Notes: generated by a model from the sequence alone, not told the origin. A stretch of DNA of 64,000 nt from Microbacterium sp. Se63.02b (GCF_014171575.1 NZ_CP050453.1:868001-932000); one strand, 5' to 3'. Numbered from the stretch's first letter, positions 52,527-61,904 are shown. A program made the numbers and translations.

Positions 52527-53562
52527 CGGCACGACGACCTTCGCGACATCGAGCGCTCCGATGCGTTCCGCCGGCTCGTTCACGACGCCGCGCGCCCGCC
52601 GTCGGTACGTGATCGTGCTCGGGATCCTGATCGTGTTGTCCGTCGGATCGGGCTTCGGGCTCCTCGCATGGGGCAACCCGATGCCCGTCGGGACCCCGGG
52701 GTTCTGGCGCATCGCGCAGCATCGCGCGACCGACGTCACGGTCATGGCGCTCGTCGCGGTGGCTCAGGCCATCGCCACCGTGAGCTTCCAGACAGTCACG
52801 AACAACCGCATCATCACACCGTCGATCATGGGTTTCGAGTCGCTCTACCGGGTGGTGCAGACCTCCACCGTGTACCTGTTCGGCGTGGCAGGGCTCGTCG
52901 CGATCCAGGGCATCGGACAGTTCGCGATCCAGGTCGCCATCATGGTCGGGCTCGCGGTGGCCCTGTACGGATGGCTGCTGTCAGGGCGGTACGGCAACCT
53001 CCAGATCATGCTCCTCGTCGGGATCGTGATCGGCGGCGGACTCGGCGCGATCGCCACTTTCATGCAGCGCCTGCTCACCCCGAGCGAGTTCGATGTGCTG
53101 GCCGCGCGCCTCTTCGGCAACGTCTCGAACGCCGATGCATCGTATCTCCCGCTTGCCATCCCCCTGGTCGTGGCAGCGTCCGCGCTGCTGTGGATGCGCG
53201 CGCGACGGCTGAACCTCATGGCCCTCGGCCCGGATGCCGCGCGGTCGCTCGGTCTCGACCATCGGCGCGAGCTCTTCGTCGTGCTGTTCCTCGTCGCGGT
53301 GCTGATGGCGACGTCGACAGCGCTGGTCGGACCGATGACGTTCCTCGGGTTCCTCGTCGCGACGCTCGCGTACCAGTTCGCCGACACGCACGACCATCGA
53401 CTGATCTTCCCCGTTGCCGCGCTCACGGCCTTCACCATCCTCGCCGGGGCGTACTTCGTCATGAAGAACGTGTTCTATGCGCAGGGCATGGTGTCGATCC
53501 TGATCGAACTCGTCGGAGGCACCGTCTTCCTCATCGTCATCCTCAGAAAGGGCAGGCTGTGA
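52519..53562 (+). CDS. iron-siderophore ABC permease 2 (YclO-like)
   Basis: 347 residues from GTG 52519, FecCD family. TNNRIITPSIMGFESLYRVVQTSTVYLFG is the YclO-type variant of the helix 2-3 block and ALVGPMTFLGFLVATLAYQFADTHDHRLIFPVAAL is the EAA-like coupling region. Forms the heterodimeric channel with permease 1. The last codons overlap the ATPase start (GTGA). Confidence 0.93.
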   Translation: MASGTTTFATSSAPMRSAGSFTTPRARRRYVIVLGILIVLSVGSGFGLLAWGNPMPVGTPGFWRIAQHRATDVTVMALVAVAQAIATVSFQTVTNNRIITPSIMGFESLYRVVQTSTVYLFGVAGLVAIQGIGQFAIQVAIMVGLAVALYGWLLSGRYGNLQIMLLVGIVIGGGLGAIATFMQRLLTPSEFDVLAARLFGNVSNADASYLPLAIPLVVAASALLWMRARRLNLMALGPDAARSLGLDHRRELFVVLFLVAVLMATSTALVGPMTFLGFLVATLAYQFADTHDHRLIFPVAALTAFTILAGAYFVMKNVFYAQGMVSILIELVGGTVFLIVILRKGRL

Positions 53563-54314
53563 TCGCACTCCAGGGCGTCCGCCGTGACTACAGCAGCGAG
53601 GTCGGGATCGGTCCCGTCGACCTCGAGATCCCCGCGGGCGGCATCACGGCGCTCATCGGCCCGAACGGTGCAGGCAAGTCGACCCTGCTGACCATGATCG
53701 GACGCCTCAACGGGATGGATGCCGGTGCGATCGAGATCGCCGGGCTCGACGTCGCCTCCACGAAATCGAAGGACCTGGCGAAGGTCGTGTCGATCCTGAG
53801 GCAGGAGAACCACTTCGTCACGAGGCTCACGGTTCGTCAGCTCGTCGGATTCGGGCGCTTCCCGCACTCGAAGGGTCGGTTGACCCGTGCGGACGAGGAG
53901 ATCATCAGCAGCGCCATCGACTTCCTCGATCTGGGTGCGCTGGAGAGCCGTTACCTCGATGAACTCTCCGGCGGACAGCGTCAGCGCGCGTACGTCGCGA
54001 TGGTGCTCGCGCAGGACACCGAGTTCGTGCTGCTCGACGAGCCGCTGAACAACCTCGACATGCGGCACGCCGTGCAGATGATGAAGCACCTGCGTCGGGC
54101 GGCGGAGGAACTCGGCCGCACGATCGTCATCGTGCTGCACGACATCAATTTCGCGGGACACTACGCCGATCACATCTGCGCCATGAAGGACGGCGCGGTC
54201 GTGGAGTTCGGCTCGCCGGCGGCGATCATGACCGACGACGTCCTCACCCGCGTCTTCGAGACGCCCGTGCGCGTGATCGACGGACCCTCGGGACCGCTGG
54301 CCGTGTACTACTGA
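53559..54314 (+). CDS. iron-siderophore ABC transporter ATP-binding protein (YclP-like)
   Basis: 251 residues from GTG 53559. Walker A ALIGPNGAGKSTLLTMI, Q-loop LRQENHFVTRLTV, signature LDELSGGQRQRAYVAMVLAQ, Walker B FVLLDEPLNNLDM, switch His IVLHDINFAGHYAD. Completes the uptake operon (binding protein, two permeases, ATPase). Stop overlaps nothing; 16 bases to the convergent small membrane gene. Confidence 0.94.
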   Translation: MIALQGVRRDYSSEVGIGPVDLEIPAGGITALIGPNGAGKSTLLTMIGRLNGMDAGAIEIAGLDVASTKSKDLAKVVSILRQENHFVTRLTVRQLVGFGRFPHSKGRLTRADEEIISSAIDFLDLGALESRYLDELSGGQRQRAYVAMVLAQDTEFVLLDEPLNNLDMRHAVQMMKHLRRAAEELGRTIVIVLHDINFAGHYADHICAMKDGAVVEFGSPAAIMTDDVLTRVFETPVRVIDGPSGPLAVYY

Positions 54315-54330
54315 GTGCCGCGGGGGTCGC

Positions 54331-54528
54331 TCAGAGCTCGATGCCGTGGTCTTCGTCGTTGACGCCGGCGTTGTTGCCGCGGCGCGACTCGTATCCCAGG
54401 AACCAGCCCAACCAGACGATCGCGGCGAGGAGCACGCCCAGCCACACGTTCTGGAAGATCAGCCCGACCACGACGCCGACGATGAGGAGGCCGACGGTGA
54501 TGGAGATGCGCAGGGCGGTACGGGACAT
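54331..54528 (-). CDS. small two-segment membrane protein
   Basis: 65 residues from ATG 54528, which lies six bases after TATGCT (54540-54535), a leaderless start. Two membrane segments (about 8-26 and 28-46: VGLLIVGVVVGLIFQNVWLGVLLAAIVWLGWFLG), then a charged tail NDEDHGIEL. Short hydrophobic pairs like this occur widely in actinobacteria without assigned function. Convergent with the siderophore ATPase gene. Confidence 0.7.
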   Translation of the reverse strand: MSRTALRISITVGLLIVGVVVGLIFQNVWLGVLLAAIVWLGWFLGYESRRGNNAGVNDEDHGIEL

Positions 54529-54550
54529 GGCCCCAGCATAGGCGGCGGTC

Positions 54551-55510
54551 TCAGCGGTCGCGATGATCTTCGGGCGCGAGACGCGGACCCCGCCGTGGTT
54601 CGTGTACCCCACTCGCGAAGATGAGACGCACGACGCGCTGACGGTGCCCCGCCCAGGGCGCCAGGAGCTCGAGCATCCCTGCGTCATCGGTGCGTTTTCC
54701 CGCGAGGGCGAAGCCCACCTCATGTGCGAGATGGTAATCGCCGACGCTCACCGCATCGGGATCGCCGAGGGCTCGGATGCGCGTCTCGGCCGACGTCCAC
54801 ACCCCCACCCCGGGCAGGCTGGTGAGCACGCGGTCGCGGTCGGCCCCGGACGTGGCCGCCTGCACGGCGCTGGCGATGCGGTCGCCGCGTTCGGCCGCCC
54901 GCACGATCGTGCGGGACTGGGGCGGTTCGACACCGGCGCGGTGCCACGCCCAGGAGGGGATGCACCGCCAGTGCTCGGCGGACGGGGGCGCGAACAGGGG
55001 CCGAGGGGTCGGACCGGGCGCGCGCTCGCCGTAGCGGGAGACCAGCCAACGCCATGCGCCGAAGGCCTGCATCCCGGTGACCTTCTGCTCGATGATCGCG
55101 CAGGCGAGCGCGTCGAACACCTCGTCGGTGCGGGTGAGGCGCAGCCCTGGATTTCGGCGGCCGGCCTCGGCGATGAGCGGATGTCGTGAGGCGTCGAAGC
55201 CGTCGTCGTCATCGTCGGCGCCGCAGAGTGCGGGCACACGGGCGAGCGCATGCTCCGCGCCGGGTCCCCAGGCCGTGGCCCGAACCTCTCCGCCGACGAG
55301 GCGAAGCGCGAGACTCACCGGCCCGAGCGGGGTGCGCAGCGCGCGCCAGATGATCGGTCCGTCGATGATCATCGTGGGGTCGTTCCTGCCGCGGCGGAGC
55401 ATCCCGACGGTGCGGAGCAGATCGAGATCGTGCGGAGGGCGGTAGACGGTGTCCCTGCGGAGGTCTGCGTCGACGGCATCGGCCGCGGCGGAGTCCGCTG
55501 TCAGGGTCAT
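54551..55510 (-). CDS. DNA-3-methyladenine glycosylase II-like (AlkA, HhH-GPD)
   Basis: 319 residues. Helix-hairpin-helix SLPGVGVWTSAETRIRALGDPDAVSVGDYHLAHEVG carries the GPD loop and the catalytic Asp (GDYHLAHE). IIEQKVTGMQAFGAWRWLVSRYG is the family's substrate-side helix. Excises alkylated bases in base-excision repair. ATG 55510 lies six bases after TAGGGT (55522-55517), a leaderless start. Ends in a basic tail. Confidence 0.9.
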   Translation of the reverse strand: MTLTADSAAADAVDADLRRDTVYRPPHDLDLLRTVGMLRRGRNDPTMIIDGPIIWRALRTPLGPVSLALRLVGGEVRATAWGPGAEHALARVPALCGADDDDDGFDASRHPLIAEAGRRNPGLRLTRTDEVFDALACAIIEQKVTGMQAFGAWRWLVSRYGERAPGPTPRPLFAPPSAEHWRCIPSWAWHRAGVEPPQSRTIVRAAERGDRIASAVQAATSGADRDRVLTSLPGVGVWTSAETRIRALGDPDAVSVGDYHLAHEVGFALAGKRTDDAGMLELLAPWAGHRQRVVRLIFASGVHEPRRGPRLAPEDHRDR

Positions 55511-55556
55511 GCGCCCACCCTACGCTCCGGCCCTGACACGGGCCTCGGGGTCGGGT

Positions 55557-56261
55557 TCAGAAGCGGTCGGGCGAGGGGGTTCCGTGTCCGTAGCGGATGA
55601 CGACGTCGGCGTGCCGGTCGAACCGGTAGCCGATGCCGCGCACCGTGCGGACGATGTCCTCGTAGCGCCCGAGCTTGGCGCGCAGGCGACGCACGTGTAC
55701 GTCGATCGTGCGCTCGCCCGGTGTCTCGTCGTCCTGCGCCTGCCAGAGCGCGGAGACCAGTTCGCTGCGCTCGATCGTGCGGCCTTCGCGGAGCACGAGG
55801 TACTGCAGAAGCTCGAATTCCTTGTAGGTGAACGCGGCGGACTCGCCGTCGATGAGGACGCGCTTGCGGGAGATGTCGACGGTCACGCCGGTCTCCTCCT
55901 CGACCGTGTCGTCTTCGGCTGCCGCCTTGGTGCGGGCGATGGCGCCGGGCTCCTGCAGGGCGAGGCGGACGACGTCGAGGTCGCGACCTCCCGAGCCGTG
56001 CGGTGCAAGGGCGACCGTCGCGTGCGTCTCGGCGCCCGGTGCGAGTTCGGCGAGCGTGCGTCGCAGAGCGTCGACGAGGAGCGGGAGGCTGACTCCGGCT
56101 TCGGCCGCCTTGATCTCGTCGAGTCCGACGTAGAGGGCGAAGCCGCGCGGCGAGCGGACGGCGGGAAGATCGGCCGAGGGGGTGGCGAGGGGGGCGGGAT
56201 CCGGCTGGGTGCGGATCGCGGCGGTGGTGGCGGGACGCTCGAGAAGTGCGGTGTTCGACAT
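55557..56261 (-). CDS. winged-helix (OmpR/PhoB-type DNA-binding) regulator without a receiver domain
   Basis: 234 residues from ATG 56261. C-terminal Trans_reg_C domain (about 125-225): FTYKEFELLQYLVLREGRTIERSELVSALWQAQDDETPGERTIDVHVRRLRAKLGRYEDIVRTVRGIGYRFD, an OmpR-type fold. The first 120 residues have no phosphoacceptor Asp pattern; FALYVGLDEIKAAEAGVSLPLLVDALRRTLAEL looks like another small domain. Control must therefore be by another signal. The 332-base upstream gap holds a strong promoter and a leaderless short ORF. Confidence 0.85.
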   Translation of the reverse strand: MSNTALLERPATTAAIRTQPDPAPLATPSADLPAVRSPRGFALYVGLDEIKAAEAGVSLPLLVDALRRTLAELAPGAETHATVALAPHGSGGRDLDVVRLALQEPGAIARTKAAAEDDTVEEETGVTVDISRKRVLIDGESAAFTYKEFELLQYLVLREGRTIERSELVSALWQAQDDETPGERTIDVHVRRLRAKLGRYEDIVRTVRGIGYRFDRHADVVIRYGHGTPSPDRF

Positions 56262-56417
56262 GATGATGTGGTCCTCAGGACGTGAGCCCGGATCGAGCGG
56301 GGCTCTGATGCGTTGCGTGAATGACCGGCGGAGCCGGGAAGCGAGCAAGGGTGGATGCTCGGTGACTCTGACCTCGCAGATGGCGAGAAGTTCAGGTCAG
56401 GCGGGGTGGCTGTTCGT

Positions 56418-56519
56418 TCAGCGACACATTCGGCAACACATGCCAACGCGACCGGGCATCATCATCCCGGCAGTCCCGTTCGCCTCCTGGGCGGACAAAG
56501 GGCGTGCGTTGGTGGTCAT
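56418..56519 (-). CDS. leaderless Cys/Met-rich 33-residue ORF upstream of the winged-helix gene
   Basis: Starts ATG 56519 six bases after CATAAT. It reads MTTNARPLSAQEANG, then turns Met/Cys-rich: MMM near 19-21 and a terminal MCCRMCR with three Cys in seven residues. Stop at 56418; the regulator start is 156 bases downstream. CTGACCT (56368-56374) and AGGTCAG (56394-56400) can pair in between. Codon usage is not strongly coding-like, so translation is uncertain, but the promoter and start geometry are very good. Confidence 0.4.
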   Translation of the reverse strand: MTTNARPLSAQEANGTAGMMMPGRVGMCCRMCR

Positions 56520-56525
56520 GGGGGG

Positions 56526-56555
56526 ATTATGTCCGATCATGACGGCCCATGTCAA
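56526..56555 (-). promoter_or_regulatory. near-consensus vegetative promoter (minus strand)
   Basis: TTGACA (56555-56550), 18-base spacer, CATAAT (56531-56526), the best -35 match I see in the window, directing transcription towards the Cys/Met-rich ORF and the winged-helix gene. In the rest of the gap 56262-56593 I see only the -10-like TAACGT (56581-56586) of the acetyltransferase. Confidence 0.65.
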
Positions 56556-56593
56556 AACGCCCGGCCGGCCGCAGCGGGCGTAACGTGGATCGA

Positions 56594-56902
56594 ATGACGA
56601 TCTCGCATACAGTCGGCGGCTTCATCCTGACCGATGAGAAGGACGCGTCGCGCTACACGCTCACTCGCGACGGCAAACTCGTGAGCGTGCTCGACTACCG
56701 CGACGACGGCAGCACGATCGCTCTCACCAGAGCCTTCACGATCCCGACTTTCCGCGGGAACGGCTACGCGGGCAAGGTCGTCGAGGGTGCGGTGGCCGAC
56801 ATCCTCGAACGCGGTGATCGCAAGGTCGATGCGGTGTGCTGGTACGTCTCCGACTGGTTCTCCGCCCACCCTGAGCACGCGCACCTGCTGCGCGCGCGCT
56901 GA
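56594..56902 (+). CDS. GCN5-related N-acetyltransferase-like protein (short YjdJ type)
   Basis: 102 residues. The pattern KLVSVLDYRDDGSTIALTRAFTIPTFRGNGYAGKVVEGAVADILERG contains an acetyl-CoA-binding loop FRGNGYAGKV, matching the small N-acetyltransferase_14/YjdJ family (about 90-100 residues). ATG 56594 lies seven bases after TAACGT (56581-56586), a leaderless start. Substrate unknown. Confidence 0.85.
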   Translation: MTISHTVGGFILTDEKDASRYTLTRDGKLVSVLDYRDDGSTIALTRAFTIPTFRGNGYAGKVVEGAVADILERGDRKVDAVCWYVSDWFSAHPEHAHLLRAR

Positions 56903-56953
56903 GCGCTCGCCGTATGACGTACTGTTACGCGCTGTTCCTGCGAGGATGAGGTC

Positions 56954-57436
56954 ATGAAACTCGCCGAGGCCCTCACCGCGCGCGCCGATCTGCAGCGTCG
57001 CATCGAGCAGTTGCGTGCCCGCATCGTGGCGAACGCCCGGTATCAAGAGGGGGAGGAGCCCGCGGAGGACGCCGCAGCGCTGATCCTCGACGCCGATGCC
57101 GCTCTGGTACAGCTGCAAGAGCTCATCCGCCGCATCAACTCCACGAACGCACGGCTCGTGCTCGGCGCGGAGGGGACGATGACCGACGCCCTCGCGGCTC
57201 GCGACGTGTTGCGTCTGCGACACTCGGTGTTGACGGATGCGGCTGTCGCCGCCTCCGGCTCGAACGACCAGTTCCTGCGCCAGATGCGCTCGGAGCTCCG
57301 GCAGGTCTCGGCACTCCCGGTCGCACAGCTGCGTGCACGGGCGGACGCGGTCGCGCAGGAGCTGCGCGAGCTCGACAACCGCATCCAGGAGGCGAACTGG
57401 TCGAACGACCTCGAGGAGGAGAGCGGAAGTCGGTAG
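56954..57436 (+). CDS. DIP1984 family protein
   Basis: 160 residues, all-helical. MKLAEALTARADLQRRIEQLRARIVANARYQEGEEPAEDAAALI is the conserved opening of the DIP1984 family (sometimes called septicolysin-like). QELIRRINSTNARL and SVLTDAAVAAS follow. GAGGATGAGG upstream is the ribosome binding site. No enzymatic motif. Function unestablished; cytoplasmic by composition. Confidence 0.88.
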   Translation: MKLAEALTARADLQRRIEQLRARIVANARYQEGEEPAEDAAALILDADAALVQLQELIRRINSTNARLVLGAEGTMTDALAARDVLRLRHSVLTDAAVAASGSNDQFLRQMRSELRQVSALPVAQLRARADAVAQELRELDNRIQEANWSNDLEEESGSR

Positions 57437-57690
57437 TCGCGACGGAGCGGGCACAACCCTCAGCCGGCGGGGCAAGTCCGGCTCCTGTTGGGCGGAGGGC
57501 AGCCCTGATCTCGCATCGCGCAGCCCCGCACGCCGCACAGGTGAAGGTGCACCGAGCATCTCGCATCACCACGTGCCGATCGTCGCCACGAGGGTGGGTC
57601 AGGGGACCTTCCGCCTCCTCCGCAGGCCGTGAACGGCACGGCACGGCACGCCTCGCGTGGAATGTCCGAGGTCCTTCGTACCGTGTGAGT

Positions 57691-58860
57691 ATGCGAATCC
57701 TGCACACCTCCGACTGGCACATCGGCCGGACTTTCCATGGCAACTCGACCATGGACGCGCTGACCGAGGTGCTCGGAGTGCTGACCGAGCAGGTTCGCGA
57801 GAACGCCGTCGACGTGGTCATCGTGGCCGGAGACGTGTTCGATTCCGCGACCCCCTCCGGTCCTGCGTACACGCTGCTCGGAGATGCTCTCGTCGCACTG
57901 CACGACACCGGCGCCCGCGTGATCGTGACCAGCGGCAATCACGACTCCGCCGCCCGCCTCGGATTCCAGGCTCGCCTCCTGCGTGAAGGCATCCACGTGC
58001 TGACCGACCCGTCGGCGGTCGGAGTGCCCGTCACGATCGTCGACGCCGACGGACCCGTGCACTTCTTCGGGATCCCGTACCTCGAGCCCGCGATCGTCCG
58101 GCAGCACTGGCCCGAGGGCGACGGTGCCGGGCGCCCGCTGCGCACCCAGGCGCAGACCATGGCCCACGCGATGGACCTCGTACGCGCCGGAATGACCACG
58201 CATCAGGGGCGCTCGGTCGCGATCGCCCATTGCTTCGCTCAGGGCGTCGACGCCACCGTCGGGCTCGAACGCGAGGTGCGTCAGGGCGGACTCGACCTCG
58301 TGCCGCTGAGCGTCTTCGACGGCCCCGACTATGTCGCGCTCGGGCACATCCACGGCCGTCAGCAGCTCAGCGATCGGGTGCGCTACGCGGGCGCCCCGCT
58401 GCACTACAGCTTCGGAGAACAGGACAAACCTCGAGGATCGTGGCTCGTCGACCTCGACGCGAAGGGTCTCGCCGCCGTGACGTGGCTCGACCTGCCCGTG
58501 CCGCGTCGGCTCGTGACGCTCACCGGTCCGCTCGACGAGATCCTGTCGTCCGCGTCCGTGGCCGAGCACGCAGGGGACTGGGTCTGCGCGGTCTACACCG
58601 ACGCCGCGCCGCAGACCGAGCCGATGCGCCGTCTGCGAGAGAGCTACCCCTACTGCGCGATGGTGCAGCATCAGCCCGATGCGGTCGCCGAAGCGGAGCA
58701 GGGGTCGTACGTCCAGAGGCTGCGCGCCGCGGTCACCGACGCCGACCGCATCGAGGCCTTCCTCGAGCACGTGCGAGCGGGGCACGGGCCCAGCCCGCAG
58801 GAGCAGGAGCTGATCCGTGACGTGCTCGATGAGCGGGTGCGCGCCGAGGCACTCGTCTAG
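57691..58860 (+). CDS. sbcD: exonuclease SbcCD subunit D
   Basis: 389 residues. Metallophosphoesterase motifs ILHTSDWHIGRTFHG, VVIVAGDVFDSATPSG, VIVTSGNHDSAARLGF and DYVALGHIHGRQ carry the Mn2+ ligands. Nuclease partner of SbcC in processing hairpins and double-strand breaks. ATG 57691 lies six bases after TACCGT (57679-57684), a leaderless start. The stop directly abuts the sbcC ATG. The upstream gap 57437-57690 holds nothing else I can support. Confidence 0.94.
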   Translation: MRILHTSDWHIGRTFHGNSTMDALTEVLGVLTEQVRENAVDVVIVAGDVFDSATPSGPAYTLLGDALVALHDTGARVIVTSGNHDSAARLGFQARLLREGIHVLTDPSAVGVPVTIVDADGPVHFFGIPYLEPAIVRQHWPEGDGAGRPLRTQAQTMAHAMDLVRAGMTTHQGRSVAIAHCFAQGVDATVGLEREVRQGGLDLVPLSVFDGPDYVALGHIHGRQQLSDRVRYAGAPLHYSFGEQDKPRGSWLVDLDAKGLAAVTWLDLPVPRRLVTLTGPLDEILSSASVAEHAGDWVCAVYTDAAPQTEPMRRLRESYPYCAMVQHQPDAVAEAEQGSYVQRLRAAVTDADRIEAFLEHVRAGHGPSPQEQELIRDVLDERVRAEALV

Positions 58861-61800
58861 ATGCGTCTCCACCGCTTGGAGGTCGAGGGATTCGGTCCCT
58901 TCCGGTCGCGGCAGGTCGTCGACTTCGATGCGTTCGCCGACGACGGCATCTTCCTGATCGCGGGGCGCACCGGTGCCGGGAAGTCGAGCATCCTCGACGC
59001 CGTGTGCTTCGGGCTCTACGGGGGCGTGCCGCGCTACGAGGGCGGAGAGAAGCGGCTTCGGAGCGATCACTGCGAGCCCGACGATCCCTCCGAGGTCGTG
59101 GTCGAGTTCAGCACCCCTTCGGGCCGTTTCCGCGTGACACGGTCGCCCGAGTATCTGCGGCCGGCGAAACGCGGCGGCGGCATGACGAAACAGGCGTCCG
59201 CCGTCGCCCTCGACGAGTGGAGAGGTGACGGCTGGGTCGGGCGGGCAGCGCGAGCAGTCGACGTGGGGAACGAGCTCGACGAGATCCTCCAGCTCAGCCG
59301 GGAGCAGTTCCTTCAGGTGATCCTGCTCGCCCAGAACCGGTTCTCCGAGTTCCTGCTCGCCGGGAGCAGAGAGCGCCAGGCCCTGTTGCGCCGTCTGTTC
59401 GGCACGCAGCGGTTCGAAGACGTGCAGGCCCGGTTCGATGAGCGTCGCCGGGCCGCCGAACACGCGCTCAGCGCTCGACTCGCCACGGTCGAGGCCCGTG
59501 TCGACGAAGCCGAGCGTCTCGTGGCCAGAGAGGGGCTGGCGGGTGAGCAGGACGACGACGTCACGGAGGCGACCGGGGAGCGGGCGGGGGCCTTCTCCGT
59601 CGAGGACCGTCTCGCCGCGCTGACCCGTGCGAAGGCCCGTGCCGACTATCGCGCCGAGCGCCGGGCTTCCGAGCAGGCGGAGGCCGAGAAGCGGTCGGTC
59701 GCCGCCGACGCCGTGCTCGCGGTGACGCGCGAGGAGCAGCACGCCCAGCGCGAGCGTGACCGCGCCAGGGTCGCTCTCGAGCGTCTGGATGCGGAGATCC
59801 CCGAGATCGATGCGGCCCGCGCAGAACTCGCGCGGCGGCGCGCGCAGCGGAGACCCTGCGTTCCCCGTCGCCGCAGCCGCCAGAGCGCAGGCCGAGTACC
59901 AGACGGCTGTCGAGGCCGAACAGGCCGCGCGGACCGCGTGGGACGCATTCGAGATCGCCGTCGGGGGCGGCGAGAAGGCGGAGCTCGAGGAGGGCGCGCT
60001 CGAAGAATGGGTGGCGGCTCGCACGAGGGAGACCGGTGCCTGGGAACGCGCCCGTGTGCTCGAAGAGCAGGAGGTCGGCCTCGCAGAGGAACTGGCGGCC
60101 GCGGCGGCCGCGGTCGAGGTGTCGACGGCCCGCGTCGAAGACGGGGAACGTGAACGCGCGTCGTTGCCGGACGCGATGGCGACACTCACAGAGGAGCGGG
60201 ATCAGGCGCGGCGCATCGCAGACCGTGAAGGCGATCTGCGCGCGGCTCTGGAAACGGCGGATGCGCGTCGTGTCGCCGCGAGTGAGGCGCGACGGCTCCG
60301 CCAGGAGGAGTCCGCTGCCGACGCGGAGATCGCCGAAGCCTCGGCCGTTCATGCTCAGGCGCAGACGACTCTCGCGCAGCTCAGGCAGCGGCGCGCGGAT
60401 GGCATGGCGGGCGAGCTCGCTTCTCGTCTCGTGCCGGATACCGCATGCCCGGTCTGCGGCTCGCTCGAGCATCCCGCTCCCGCCACGCATTCCGATCCGG
60501 TCTCACGCGAAGACGTCGAGGCTGCGGAGGCGGTGCGCGATGCTGCGGCGCAGCGAGAGCGTGAGCTCGTCGCCGTGTCGTCCGCGCTGCGTGCCGAGCG
60601 CGCGGGCGCGGAAGCACGCTCGGACGGGCGGACCGTCGAACAGGCCGAAGCGGAACTCGCCGATGCGGTCGCCGCGCACGCACGGAGCCGTGCGGCTGCG
60701 GAAGACGTGGCGGCGCTGGACACGCGTCTGGCGACGCTCCTCTCCCGAGCCGGCGATCTCGAGACGGAGCGTGCGGAGGCCGCTGCACATCTGGCAGCCG
60801 TGCGAGAGGCTCACGCCGTGCTGCTGCAGCGGAACGCGGACGCGCAGGCGCTGATCGCCGAGGCCCGCGGCCCGTTCCCTTCCGTTCGGGCGCGACTCGA
60901 CGACGCTGCCGTCACGATCGATGCCGCCGACGCCCTCGTCGCGGCGATCGCCGAGACCGCCAGGCGTAGGCAGGCGCTCGCGTCGGCGGAGGCCGAACGG
61001 GATGCGGCGTTGGCCGACACGGTGTTCGACGGCGTCGCGGCCGTCGAACAGGCCCTGCGGTCGGCGTCGACGCAGGAAGCTCTCGATGCGCGCATCACCC
61101 AGCACGCCGTGCAGCGAGAGAAGGAACGCGCGATCCTGTTCGACCTGGAACTGCGTACTCTCCCCGAACCCGATCGACCTCACCGCCGTCGAACAGGCAT
61201 CCGCCGCGGCACGCGCGCTCTGGACCAGCGCGGTCGATGAGGCCGCCCGCGCCGGAGTCACGGCAGAGCGACTCACGGGGCTGATCGATTCGGCTGCGGC
61301 GGAGCACGCTCGTGCCGCCGACGACCTGGCCGGATTCGACGTGCTGCAGAACCTCGCCGACACGATCGCGGGTCGGGGCGCCAACACTCGCAAGATGACA
61401 CTGGAGACGTTCGTCCTCGCTGCCGAACTCGAAGAGATCGTCGAGGCGGCCAATCGTCGCCTGCACGACATGTCGTCGGGCCGGTATCAGCTGCAGCACT
61501 CCGATGCCCTCGCCGCTCGCGGTGCCGCGTCCGGTCTCGGAATCGTGGTCGCCGACGCCTTCACGGGCCAGACCCGACCACCGCAGTCCCTGTCAGGGGG
61601 CGAGACCTTCCTCGCCTCGCTTGCTCTGGCGCTCGGCCTCGCCGAGGTGGTCACGGCGCGAGCCGGCGGCATCCGACTGGACACCCTCTTCATCGACGAG
61701 GGTTTCGGCTCGCTGGACGGCGACACGCTCGACGTGGCCATGCGTACGCTCGACGAGCTTCGCCAGGGCGGACGCACGGTCGGCGTGATCAGCCACGTCG

Positions 61801-61880
61801 AGGCGATGCAGGAGCAGATCCCCGCGCAGCTCACCGTCCGGGCGCTGCCCAACGGGCCCAGCGTGATCGAGGCTCGCTGA
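58861..61880 (+). CDS. sbcC: exonuclease SbcCD subunit C (two frameshifts)
   Basis: About 1005 residues after repair. N-terminal head MRLHRLEVEGFGPFRSRQVVDF with Walker A LIAGRTGAGKSSILDAV and Q-loop FLQVILLAQNRF. A long coiled coil is interrupted by the zinc hook TACPVCGSLEHP (CPVC). The C-terminal head has the signature QSLSGGETFLASLALALGLAE and Walker B LDTLFIDEGFGSLD. Shifts in the GC run 59834-59848 and at CCCC 61162-61165. Structural ATPase partner of SbcD. Housekeeping gene, so the breaks are almost certainly sequence errors. Confidence 0.94.
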
Positions 61881-61904
61881 CGCGGGCGACCAGGGAGTTC
61901 CGAC

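Noticed and set aside
55883..56446. Arg/Ser/Pro-rich minus-strand open frame overlapping the winged-helix gene
   Set aside because: Low-complexity shadow of the winged-helix frame; no start context or domain.
58861..61880. Programmed frameshifting in sbcC
   Set aside because: No slippery heptamer or pseudoknot context stands out, and the same kind of indel recurs in many unrelated genes here.
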